From contig NZ_SRSF01000013.1 in the NCBI RefSeq assembly GCF_004803465.1, positions 30,598-94,597 of the forward strand: a stretch of DNA of 64,000 nucleotides, read 5' to 3'. Each line of letters starts with the position of its first letter. Position 1 is the first letter of the stretch. This document shows positions 1 through 7,882 of the stretch, piece by piece. This stretch comes from Neolewinella litorea. GTDB taxonomy: Bacteria > Bacteroidota > Bacteroidia > Chitinophagales > Saprospiraceae. Both the position numbers and the translations under genes were made by a program. The notes under the pieces were generated by a model, which was given only the letters and a program-made list of their open reading frames with translations, did not search any database and was not told where the DNA came from.

Positions 1-549
1 GCAAGCCCGCTGGGCGGCTGTCTGCCGATGGTCTTGCAGATGCCGATCTGGTTCGCGCTGTACCGCTTCTTCCCGGCCTCCATCACTTTCCGGCAGGAGA
101 ACTTCCTGTGGGCCAATGACCTGAGTACCTACGACAGCGTGCTGCGGCTTCCGGAGTGGATCCCCTTCATGCAGGGGCACCTGAGCCTGTTCGCCGTGCT
201 GTGGGCCGTCACGACGGTCATCTACGCCTACTACAACAGCCGGCACATGGACTACAGCGCCCAGCCCATGATGAAGTACTTCCAGTACATCATGCCGCTG
301 GCGTTCCTGGGCTTCTTCAACAGTTTTGCCGCCGGACTGACGGCATACCTGTTCTTCAGCAACGTCTTCAATATCCTGCAGACCCTCATTACGAAGAACT
401 TCATCATAGACAACGAGAAGCTGCGGGCTAAACTGGACGCCAACAAAAAGAAACCCAAGAAGAAGTCGGGCTTCAGTGCCCGCCTCCAGGAGGCCCTCAA
501 GGAACAGCAGCGCGCGCAGGCCGCCGCCCAGGCCAAGAAGGGCAAGTAG
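1..549 (+). CDS. yidC: Membrane protein insertase YidC, C-terminal part
   Basis: Only the last 182 residues lie in the window; the frame is open from base 1. YidC inserts and folds inner-membrane proteins, alone or with SecYEG. The visible part starts in the conserved segment PLGGCLPMVLQMPIW of the core transmembrane domain, then shows a periplasmic stretch, further hydrophobic helices (around residues 60-75 and 95-130) and a highly basic tail (KKKPKKKSG, then a Lys/Arg/Ala-rich end) of the kind that contacts the ribosome. A Bacteroidota YidC is about 600 residues or more, so roughly two thirds is missing to the left. The assignment rests on the core motif and is firm. Confidence 0.95.
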   Translation, partial: ASPLGGCLPMVLQMPIWFALYRFFPASITFRQENFLWANDLSTYDSVLRLPEWIPFMQGHLSLFAVLWAVTTVIYAYYNSRHMDYSAQPMMKYFQYIMPLAFLGFFNSFAAGLTAYLFFSNVFNILQTLITKNFIIDNEKLRAKLDANKKKPKKKSGFSARLQEALKEQQRAQAAAQAKKGK

Positions 550-615
550 GAACCCCGGGCCGGGAGTCAACCTCTGCCACCGGAAATGGCTTCTGCTGAT
601 GTACAAGCCTTTACC

Positions 616-1422
616 ATGACCCGTTACGCAACCGGATTCCTCTTCTTTGTTCTGACCTTTTTCTCCTGTTCCCGCCAACCGGTAGGCGTGACCGGCCCGC
701 CCAACCGCGCCCTGCCGCCGCCCTCCGTCACCGACCCGGCCCAGCCCGATCCGGTAGTGCAGGACGCCATCGCCGACCGTCCGGAAGCGGAAACCGTGGA
801 GGGCCAGGCCCCTGGCATAGAGAACGCAGAGGCCATCCCCGACGCCGCTGCCGTGAAGGCCCGCCGCCGGGAGGAAGTACGTGCCCGCCGGCAGGCCATC
901 GAGCAACCCCCCATCGAGTCAAATAAAACCGCCAAGATCGAGAACCAGGCCAGCGTGGGGCAGGCCACCATTGTCGACGAGGGCTACCGGGAAGAGGTGG
1001 CCGCCGACGCTACCGAAGCTCCCCTGATGTCCTTCCGTAAATCAAACTGCTACGGCGACTGCGAGGCCTATACCTTCGACCTGAAATCAGGTGGCATGAC
1101 CTCCCTGCTGGTCGACCAGGGAAAGATCGCCCAGGGACTCTATAACCGGCAACTTTACTCGGTGGATTACGCGGACCTGAACCGGTCGATCGACAGCCTT
1201 CGGCAGCTTGACCTGGCTCCGGTGTATCCGGTCGACGAGGAAATACCGGCGGATATTCCTTACCGTTATCTTTCGATTCCAGATCGCGACGGCAATCCGC
1301 GCGAGGTGAAGGTGTACTACGGTGCCCCGCCCGCCCTGGAACGCTTCATGGACCGACTGGAAGTCCTCATCGACGAGCAGGCCTGGGAACGGGCCAGCCA
1401 ACAACCAAGAAATAAGAACTAA
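616..1422 (+). CDS. DUF6438-like lipoprotein
   Basis: Predicted lipoprotein of 268 residues. I chose ATG 616 over the upstream in-frame ATG 586 because it opens a compact signal sequence (MTRYATGFLFFVLTFFSCS) with a lipobox cysteine. Residues 25-130 are low-complexity, rich in Pro, Ala, Glu and Arg, and probably a flexible linker. The C-terminal half holds the pattern SFRKSNCYGDCEAYTFDL followed by a glycine-rich strand, which resembles DUF6438, a domain of unknown function common in Bacteroidota. It follows yidC by 66 bases and precedes ettA by 22 bases, so read-through is possible. No enzymatic role can be proposed. Confidence 0.75.
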   Translation: MTRYATGFLFFVLTFFSCSRQPVGVTGPPNRALPPPSVTDPAQPDPVVQDAIADRPEAETVEGQAPGIENAEAIPDAAAVKARRREEVRARRQAIEQPPIESNKTAKIENQASVGQATIVDEGYREEVAADATEAPLMSFRKSNCYGDCEAYTFDLKSGGMTSLLVDQGKIAQGLYNRQLYSVDYADLNRSIDSLRQLDLAPVYPVDEEIPADIPYRYLSIPDRDGNPREVKVYYGAPPALERFMDRLEVLIDEQAWERASQQPRNKN

Positions 1423-1444
1423 CTGATTTTATACACCACCCATT

Positions 1445-3127
1445 ATGGCAGAAAATAAGGTAATCTTCTCGATGGAGCGGGTCTCCAAGACCTTCCCCGG
1501 AGCGAACAAGAAAGTGCTCAACAACATCTGGCTCAGCTTCTTTTACGGCGCCAAGATTGGCGTGCTGGGCCTCAACGGCAGCGGCAAATCGACCCTACTG
1601 AAGATCATCGCCGGCGTAGACAAGAACTACGAAGGCAACGTGGTATTCGACCGCAACTACAAGATTGGCTACTTGGAACAGGAGCCCACCCTCGACCCCA
1701 CCAAAACGGTGCGGGAGATTGTGGAGGAAGGCGTACAGGAGACTGTCGACCTGATGAAGGAGTACGAGGCCGTCAACCTGAAGTTCAGCGAGCCCATGAC
1801 CGACGACGAGATGAACAAGCTCATCGAACGACAGGGTGAACTGATGGAGGAACTCGAAAACCGTAACGCCTGGGAATTGGAGAACCGCATCGATACGGCC
1901 CTGGAAGCCCTCCGCTGTCCGCCCGATGAGGCCAAGGTAGACGTACTGTCCGGTGGTGAACGCCGGCGCACGGCACTGGCCCGCCTGTTGCTCAGCAACC
2001 CGGATATCCTGCTCCTGGACGAGCCCACCAACCACCTCGATGCCGAATCCGTAGACTGGCTGGAGCAGTACCTGCAGAATTTCCCCGGTACCGTCATCGC
2101 CGTTACCCACGATCGTTACTTCCTGGACAACGTGGCCGGCTGGATTCTCGAACTGGACCGTGGCGAAGGCATTCCCTGGGAAGGCAACTACTCCAGCTGG
2201 CTGGAACAGAAATCCCAGCGCCTCGCTCAGGAGGAAAAGCAGGAAAGCAAACGGCAGAAGACCCTCAAGCGGGAGCTCGAGTGGATCCGTATGGCCCCCA
2301 AGGCCAAACAGAGCAAGGGTAAGGCCCGCCTGAGCGCCTACGACAAGCTGGTCGGGGAAGAGGGCCGCGAGCGCGAGAAGAACCTGGAAATTTACATTCC
2401 ACCCGGACCGCGCCTGGGCGACGTAGTCATCGAAGTCAAGAACCTGAAGAAAGGCTTCGGCGACCGGGTGCTCTTCGACGACGCCACCTTCACCATTCCC
2501 AAGAACGCGATCGTTGGTATCCTCGGACCCAACGGCGTGGGTAAATCCACCTTCTTCCGTTTACTGGTCAACGAACAGAAGCCCGATGACGGCGAGATCA
2601 AGATCGGCGACACGGTGGAGATCAGCTACGTGGACCAAGGCCACGCCCAGCTCAAGGATGCCAATAAAACGATCTACGACGTAGTGAGCCAGGGTCACGA
2701 CATGATCGAGGTGGGCAATACCTCAGTCAACGCCCGAGCTTACCTGAGCCGTTTCAACTTTGCCGGGGCCGACCAGCAGAAAAAAGTAGGGATGCTCTCC
2801 GGGGGCGAACGCAACCGCCTGCAACTGGCCATGACGCTGCGCGAAGGCGGCAACGTCCTGCTGCTCGACGAGCCGACCAACGATATCGATATCAACACCC
2901 TGCGTGCGCTGGAGGACGCTCTCGACAGCTTTGCGGGCTGCGTTCTGGTGATCAGTCACGACCGCTGGTTCATCGACCGACTGGCCACCCACATCCTCAG
3001 CTTTGAGGATGAGGGCAACATCCGCTTCTTTGAGGGCAACTACAGCCAATACGAGGCTGCTAAAAAAGCCGAGCTGGGAGACGTAACCCCCCGGCGTCCG
3101 CGCTTCAAGAACGTGATCAATCGATAG
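1445..3127 (+). CDS. ettA: Energy-dependent translational throttle protein EttA (ABC-F)
   Basis: Soluble ABC-F ATPase of 560 residues, the usual EttA length. Members bind the ribosomal E site and couple translation to the ATP/ADP ratio. Two nucleotide-binding domains are visible: the first with Walker A GLNGSGKST (about residue 43), signature LSGGERRR and Walker B LLLDEPTNHLD; the second with GPNGVGKST, LSGGERNR and LLLDEPTNDID. Between them lies the charged linker (KRQKTLKRELEWIRMAPKAKQ), the interdomain element typical of the family. There are no transmembrane segments, so it is not a transporter. Its 3' end overlaps the convergent cytochrome gene by 11 bases (3117-3127). Confidence 0.95.
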   Translation: MAENKVIFSMERVSKTFPGANKKVLNNIWLSFFYGAKIGVLGLNGSGKSTLLKIIAGVDKNYEGNVVFDRNYKIGYLEQEPTLDPTKTVREIVEEGVQETVDLMKEYEAVNLKFSEPMTDDEMNKLIERQGELMEELENRNAWELENRIDTALEALRCPPDEAKVDVLSGGERRRTALARLLLSNPDILLLDEPTNHLDAESVDWLEQYLQNFPGTVIAVTHDRYFLDNVAGWILELDRGEGIPWEGNYSSWLEQKSQRLAQEEKQESKRQKTLKRELEWIRMAPKAKQSKGKARLSAYDKLVGEEGREREKNLEIYIPPGPRLGDVVIEVKNLKKGFGDRVLFDDATFTIPKNAIVGILGPNGVGKSTFFRLLVNEQKPDDGEIKIGDTVEISYVDQGHAQLKDANKTIYDVVSQGHDMIEVGNTSVNARAYLSRFNFAGADQQKKVGMLSGGERNRLQLAMTLREGGNVLLLDEPTNDIDINTLRALEDALDSFAGCVLVISHDRWFIDRLATHILSFEDEGNIRFFEGNYSQYEAAKKAELGDVTPRRPRFKNVINR

Positions 3128-3530
3128 TATCCAGAATGTACCACTCTATGTCTTCGAGGGGCGGCCGCCGGCCGCTCTCCTCGGGGGCGTAGTAGGTCGC
3201 CAGGTAATCCAGGATGGGCCCTTCCTGCGCGCCGAGATCCCAAAGCCCCTGCTTTTCCTGCATCCAGTGGATCATCTCCAGCCAGCCTTCCCGCGTGGCC
3301 CGGTTCTGGGTCACCAGTTTAGCGCTGTGGCAGGCCAGGCAATTCCCCTTGACTAGCAGGTAATCGCCCTCGGCGATCAGTCCGGTATCCATGTCCAGCC
3401 CATCCACGATGCGTGAGGGTTTAGCCACGGTGGGTTGGGGTTCCGGTTCCCGGTCGAATAGCAGGTAGCCCACTCCCGCGAGGGCGATCAGGGCAACCAG
3501 GATAAGGACGTAGCGCAGTTTTCGGCTCAT
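3117..3530 (-). CDS. Membrane-anchored small c-type cytochrome (sulfite oxidase partner)
   Basis: Protein of 137 residues. ATG 3530 gives a clean N-terminal membrane anchor (MSRKLRYVLILVALIALAGVGYLLF); longer in-frame versions only read into the upstream gene. One haem-binding motif, CLACH, sits near residue 68 after a short linker. The gene starts 5 bases after the stop of the sulfite-oxidase-like gene, so the two form one transcript. In characterised SorAB-type systems a small cytochrome c accepts electrons from the molybdenum enzyme, and that role is inferred here. A distal Met ligand (EMIHWMQEKQG) is plausible but not proven. Confidence 0.8.
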   Translation of the reverse strand: MSRKLRYVLILVALIALAGVGYLLFDREPEPQPTVAKPSRIVDGLDMDTGLIAEGDYLLVKGNCLACHSAKLVTQNRATREGWLEMIHWMQEKQGLWDLGAQEGPILDYLATYYAPEESGRRPPLEDIEWYILDTID

Positions 3531-3535
3531 GTTGC

Positions 3536-4669
3536 TCACACTACTTTTACGGCAATGCGGTGACAGGCATTGTTCAGGTAGCCGCGCGGGTTCCAGCCCG
3601 GCAGTACCATTGGCTGCGCGCGGCCGTCGGCGTCGGTGGCCCGGGCCCAAACCTCGTAGTAGCCGGCCTGGGGGAAGGTCACTTCGGCGGTAAATCGCTG
3701 CCAGGCGAAGCGGTTGGCCGGGGACTGGAGCCGACAGCGCGACCAGGTGCTGCCGAAGTCAATGCTGTAGTCCATACGGGCAACCTCCGAACTGCCGCAC
3801 CAGGCGTGGCCGCCGACCGACAGCGGTACCCCCTGTTCGATGACGGCGCCCGTCCGGGGTGAAGTGATGAGCGATTTTACCGGCATCTCCAGGATAATAC
3901 ACATGTCCTCGTCGTCGACCGCGGTGCCCGGCGCCACCGGTTCACAGGGAACGCGGTAAGATTGTCCCTCCATTTTCTCGCCATCGTGTACGCGGTCACG
4001 CACCGCGATCTCCGAGAGCCATTTTCCGGAACAGCTGGCCGGGTACCCCCCGAAGACCAGCCGTAGCGGGTATCCGTTGAGCAGGGGCAGGGGCTCATCA
4101 TTGAGAGCCCAGGCGATGAGGCTTTCGTCTTCCAGTGCTTTGCTGATGGGCACGCCCCGGGAAATGGGAACCTTATCCGGGTCGCCACTCAGGTGCGTAT
4201 CCTTGCCGTAGTAGCCGATGTAAACGGCTTTGCGGGGGTCGTATTTCGCGGCTTCCAGCACATCACGCAGACGCACGCCGGTCCAGCGGGGACATCCCAC
4301 CGCGCCGTTGCCCCACTGGTTGCCCTTGGCGGGCGGACTGAACTCTTTACGGCCGTTGCCACCGCACTCCAGCGTGATCTGGTAGGTATGGGTGGGAAAG
4401 CGGCGGCGCAGTTCCGCGAGCGTGAAGGTCACGGGTTCGGGTACCGCTTCCCCCGTGATTCTGAGGGTCCAGTCGTCGGGCCAGGTGGTGGGAGTCTCAG
4501 GGAGCCCGCGGGGGACCAGCCCGTTGTTGCGGACGAACATCAGGGCGGCGGGCGTAACGCTGTCGTTCAAAAGATGGGGCGGAGTTTCGGCGTTGACCGG
4601 GCGGTCGTTAAGCACGGTAAGTCCGGGGTGCTTGCCGGGAAGCGGGTCCGCGTCGTCGAGGCCCAGCAA
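3536..4669 (-). CDS. Sulfite-oxidase-family molybdopterin enzyme, probably Tat-exported; start uncertain
   Basis: The core enzyme spans 377 residues from TTG 4669. It has an oxidoreductase molybdopterin-binding domain with the cofactor cysteine in LECGGNGRKEF, then WTGVRLRDVL, the GYPLRLVFGGYPASCSGKWL block, and a C-terminal Mo-co dimerisation domain with Ig-like fold (YSIDFGSTWSRCRL to the end). The family oxidises sulfite or reduces related S- or N-oxides. Upstream of TTG 4669 the same frame stays open to the stop at 4793-4795 and encodes NRRKFLTLAGL plus a hydrophobic run, an apparent twin-arginine signal. No ATG, GTG or TTG precedes that signal, so the true start may be a rare codon (ATC 4756, CTG 4753 or ATT 4789). 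The gene is followed by its cytochrome. Confidence 0.85.
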   Translation of the reverse strand: MLGLDDADPLPGKHPGLTVLNDRPVNAETPPHLLNDSVTPAALMFVRNNGLVPRGLPETPTTWPDDWTLRITGEAVPEPVTFTLAELRRRFPTHTYQITLECGGNGRKEFSPPAKGNQWGNGAVGCPRWTGVRLRDVLEAAKYDPRKAVYIGYYGKDTHLSGDPDKVPISRGVPISKALEDESLIAWALNDEPLPLLNGYPLRLVFGGYPASCSGKWLSEIAVRDRVHDGEKMEGQSYRVPCEPVAPGTAVDDEDMCIILEMPVKSLITSPRTGAVIEQGVPLSVGGHAWCGSSEVARMDYSIDFGSTWSRCRLQSPANRFAWQRFTAEVTFPQAGYYEVWARATDADGRAQPMVLPGWNPRGYLNNACHRIAVKVV

Positions 4670-4776
4670 GGTAATGCCGGCGGGCAGGCGGGCGGCGTAG
4701 ACGACGGGCAGACCGGCCAGCGTGAGGAATTTTCGTCGATTGAGAGAGGGCAGGATGGAAGGATTTTGGGCGTGGA

Positions 4777-4836
4777 CAAGATAATCAATCCGTCAGATGG
4801 GCAACGCGGCATCCATAAGTGGAACGCGTATCTTCG
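4777..4836. promoter_or_regulatory. Divergent promoter region, sulfite oxidase / small membrane protein
   Basis: On the minus strand TATCTTG (4783-4777) resembles the Bacteroidota -7 box and points at the sulfite oxidase gene. On the plus strand TATCTTCG (4829-4836) lies 14 bases before GTG 4851. No convincing -33 TTG is seen for the plus-strand box. These are motif matches only. Confidence 0.4.
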
Positions 4837-4850
4837 CCGAAAATCAAGCT

Positions 4851-5030
4851 GTGAAGAAATCCCTGGCCCTGGTCTTTACGCTGGTGGGTGCCATTGCCCT
4901 GGCCGCCGGCGTCCTAGCCATTTTTAACCCCGGTCAACTTGCCCTAGGACAAAACGCCTGGGGCGTGGCGATCGTCGGGGTCATATTTTTCATCACCGGT
5001 ATGGGTCTCTTGCGCTCCGTTGCCGAGTAG
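4851..5030 (+). CDS. Small two-helix membrane protein
   Basis: Small protein of 59 residues, taken from GTG 4851 because the -7-like box at 4829-4836 excludes the longer frame that begins at 4797. It starts with VKKS and has two hydrophobic helices (about residues 5-24 and 35-53, the second reading WGVAIVGVIFFITGMGLL) separated by a short loop, FNPGQLALGQNA. This is an inner-membrane hairpin with no recognisable domain. The alpha/beta hydrolase gene follows 30 bases downstream on the same strand, so they may share a transcript. Function unknown. Confidence 0.6.
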   Translation: MKKSLALVFTLVGAIALAAGVLAIFNPGQLALGQNAWGVAIVGVIFFITGMGLLRSVAE

Positions 5031-5060
5031 TCTGGTACCGGGCATCTATCGCCCTCCTTC

Positions 5061-5846
5061 ATGAACTGGATCAAACGGATCATTCTCTTTCTGCTCGTTG
5101 CCTACGCGATCCTTTGCGCGGGCCTGTACGCGTTTCAGGAGAGCGTGATCTTCCGTCCGCGCCAGTTGCCGGCCGACTACGAATTCGGGGTGGGGGAGGA
5201 AATGACCCTGCATACCCCCGACGGGGTGCCATTGAACGTGCTGGCCTTTCAAAAGCCCGGGGCGGAGGGCGCTATCCTGTTCCTGCACGGCAATCGCGGC
5301 AGCAACCGCCGCAGCCTGCGGCAAACCGAAGGATTGGTGGACGCCGCGTACGACCTCTACCTGTTCGATTACCGCGGGTACGGCAAAAGTGGCGGCGCCA
5401 TTGTCTCGGAGGAACAGCTGTTCGCCGACGCCCAGATCGTATACGATTCCCTGCGGGCACGCTACGCTGAGGAGAACATAATTGTCGTAGGCTACTCGCT
5501 CGGTACCGGTATGGCCAGCTACCTGGCGGCCAACAATCATCCCAGGCACTGCGTACTGGCGGCCCCCTACGCGAGCATCACGGCGATGAAGAACCTGTGG
5601 CTGTGGATGGTCCCGGATTTCATTCTGAAGTATCCGCTGAATACCCGCGAAAACGTGGCGCGCGCCAATTGTCCGGTGACGGTGCTGCACGGCCAGCAGG
5701 ATGAACTGATCCCCTTTGCCATGGCCGAAGAGATCAAGGAAGCGGCGCCGGAGCGCGTAGAACTCATACCCCTACCGTCGTCGGGGCACCGGGGTGTTAT
5801 ATTAGACCCTCTGTTCACCGAAACAGTACTGCGGCTCATCAAGTGA
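5061..5846 (+). CDS. Membrane-anchored alpha/beta hydrolase (BEM46-like)
   Basis: Protein of 261 residues with an N-terminal signal anchor (residues 5-25) and an alpha/beta hydrolase fold facing the periplasm. Oxyanion motif LFLHGNRGS is near residue 73. The nucleophile elbow VGYSLGTG places Ser146; HGQQDELIP supplies Asp214 and SSGHRG supplies His243, so the catalytic triad is complete. The sequence FDYRGYGKSGG is typical of the BEM46/YqkD-like group of serine hydrolases. Substrate unknown; esterase or lipase-like activity is the general expectation. Confidence 0.85.
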   Translation: MNWIKRIILFLLVAYAILCAGLYAFQESVIFRPRQLPADYEFGVGEEMTLHTPDGVPLNVLAFQKPGAEGAILFLHGNRGSNRRSLRQTEGLVDAAYDLYLFDYRGYGKSGGAIVSEEQLFADAQIVYDSLRARYAEENIIVVGYSLGTGMASYLAANNHPRHCVLAAPYASITAMKNLWLWMVPDFILKYPLNTRENVARANCPVTVLHGQQDELIPFAMAEEIKEAAPERVELIPLPSSGHRGVILDPLFTETVLRLIK

Positions 5847-5871
5847 GCCCTGCCTGCTCAAATCCATCTCC

Positions 5872-7878
5872 TTGAGAGTTCTACTGCTAGTCTGCTTAAT
5901 TCTGCCCTGCTTGACCTGTTCCGACCCCCGGCCCCAGTACGATACGCTGGAAGATTATCCCGTATACCCCTACGCCGACCTGGGCGTCACCTATACCCCC
6001 GCTTCCACGACCTTCAAGTTGTGGTCACCGGCCGCCCAGGACGCCCGCGTAAAGCTGTACGCGGACGACCAACCCGGCACGTCGGCCCACGCCACGCTCG
6101 ACATGAAGGAAGTTGACCGCGCCTGGACGGCCACCCTCCCGGAAGATCTGGATGGGACCTACTACACCTTCCAGATCAAACGCAACGGCCGCTGGTTGGC
6201 CGAAGCCACCGACCCCTACGCCCGCGCCGTCGGCACGAACGGACTGCGTGGCCAAATTGTCGACCTCTTTGACACCGATCCTCCGGGCTGGGCCAATGAC
6301 CACCGTCCGGCCATGGGCCTGCCCACCGACGCCGTCATTTACGAATTGCACGTGCGCGACTTCAGTATCGACCCGGAGTCAGGCATCCGAAACAAGGGCA
6401 AGTTTCTGGGGCTGACCGAACGGGGAACGACGACCCCCGCCGGTGATACCACCGGACTGAGTCACCTGATCGAACTCGGCGTCACTCACGTACACCTGCT
6501 GCCGAGTTTCGATTTTCTGAGCCTGGATGAGTCCAGACCCGATTCCGCCCAGTACAACTGGGGCTACGACCCGCAGAATTATAACGTGCCGGAGGGCAGC
6601 TACTCAACGGATCCGGCGGACGGCAAGGTGCGCATCCGGGAGTTCAAGCAAATGGTCAAAGCCCTGCACGATGCCGGAATACGGGTGATCATGGACGTCG
6701 TGTACAACCACACGGGCAGCACCGACAACAGCAACTTCCAGTTGTTGGTCCCGGACTACTTCTACCGATTCCAGGAAGACGGCACCTTCAGCAACGCCAG
6801 CGGCTGCGGGAACGAAATCGCCAGTGAACGGCCGATGGTGCGCAAATACATTCGCGAGTCCCTTGAATATTGGGTAGACGAATACCACGTCGACGGCTTC
6901 CGCTTCGATCTTATGGGGATTCACGACATCGCCACCATGAATGACATCAGCGAAACCCTGCGCAGCATCGATCCCACCATCCTGCTCTACGGCGAGGGTT
7001 GGACGGCGGGCGACAGCCCCCTGAAGGAAAGCCTGCGGGCGATCAAGGCCAATACCTCCAGCCTAATCCAAATAGCGGCCTTCAGCGACGACCTGCGTGA
7101 TGCCCTTAAGGGGAGCGTCTTCGAGCACGAAGAAAGGGGTTTCGTCAGCGGAGCCGACGACCTTGCGGAGTCCGTCCGCTTCGGAATCGTGGGCGCCACC
7201 CCGCACCCCCAGATCGACTACGACAGCATCAATTACAGTGATTCTCCCTGGGCCCCCGAGCCCACGCAGTGCGTCAACTACGTCAGCTGCCACGACAACC
7301 ACACCCTGTGGGACCGCCTGGAGATCAGCAACCCCCGCGACCCGGCCTGGCTCCGGGAACGGATGCAACGACTCGCGCTGGCCACCGTTCTGACATCCCA
7401 GGGCATTCCCTTCCTGCACGCCGGGACCGAGTTCCTGCGCTCGAAAGGGGGCGATGAAAACAGCTACAAGAGCAGCGACGAAGTCAATGCCATCCGGTGG
7501 TCGGGTAAACGCGAACACGCCGATACCTACCACTACGTGCGCGATCTGATCGCGCTGCGCAAGGCCCACCCGGCTTTCCGGATGGGAAAGAGTGCCCTGA
7601 TCGCCCGTCACCTCACCTTTACGGAATCGGATTCGGACGACGGTCAACTTATCAGCTACCGCATACAGGATGCTCCCGGCGACCAGTGGTCGGATATCTT
7701 CGTGGTACTGAACGGCGATCCCGCAACCCGACGTATCGAACTGCCCGCGGGCAGCTGGCGACAGGTGGTGGATGGCGCTAAGGTAGATCCCACCGGCCTC
7801 CAGCGATCTCCATCGGAAGGGGAAACCGAAGTAGCCGGGGTCAGTGCCAACGTCTTTGTCCGTCAGGTGAGTCGGTAA
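5872..7878 (+). CDS. pulA: Type I pullulanase, lipoprotein (GH13)
   Basis: Glycoside hydrolase of 668 residues that should cleave alpha-1,6 branches of pullulan, glycogen or starch. TTG 5872 opens a lipoprotein signal ending in CLTCSD, so the enzyme is probably anchored in the outer membrane. An N-terminal CBM48-like beta-domain (about residues 35-130) precedes the GH13 barrel. The family motif YNWGYDP is present, followed by the four GH13 regions: DVVYNHTG, then FRFDLMG with nucleophile Asp346, LLYGEGW with acid/base Glu375, and SCHDNHTL with Asp475. A C-terminal beta-domain completes the length. It ends 4 bases before the convergent DUF2911 gene. No susCD genes are nearby. Confidence 0.93.
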   Translation: MRVLLLVCLILPCLTCSDPRPQYDTLEDYPVYPYADLGVTYTPASTTFKLWSPAAQDARVKLYADDQPGTSAHATLDMKEVDRAWTATLPEDLDGTYYTFQIKRNGRWLAEATDPYARAVGTNGLRGQIVDLFDTDPPGWANDHRPAMGLPTDAVIYELHVRDFSIDPESGIRNKGKFLGLTERGTTTPAGDTTGLSHLIELGVTHVHLLPSFDFLSLDESRPDSAQYNWGYDPQNYNVPEGSYSTDPADGKVRIREFKQMVKALHDAGIRVIMDVVYNHTGSTDNSNFQLLVPDYFYRFQEDGTFSNASGCGNEIASERPMVRKYIRESLEYWVDEYHVDGFRFDLMGIHDIATMNDISETLRSIDPTILLYGEGWTAGDSPLKESLRAIKANTSSLIQIAAFSDDLRDALKGSVFEHEERGFVSGADDLAESVRFGIVGATPHPQIDYDSINYSDSPWAPEPTQCVNYVSCHDNHTLWDRLEISNPRDPAWLRERMQRLALATVLTSQGIPFLHAGTEFLRSKGGDENSYKSSDEVNAIRWSGKREHADTYHYVRDLIALRKAHPAFRMGKSALIARHLTFTESDSDDGQLISYRIQDAPGDQWSDIFVVLNGDPATRRIELPAGSWRQVVDGAKVDPTGLQRSPSEGETEVAGVSANVFVRQVSR

Positions 7879-7882
7879 CCGT

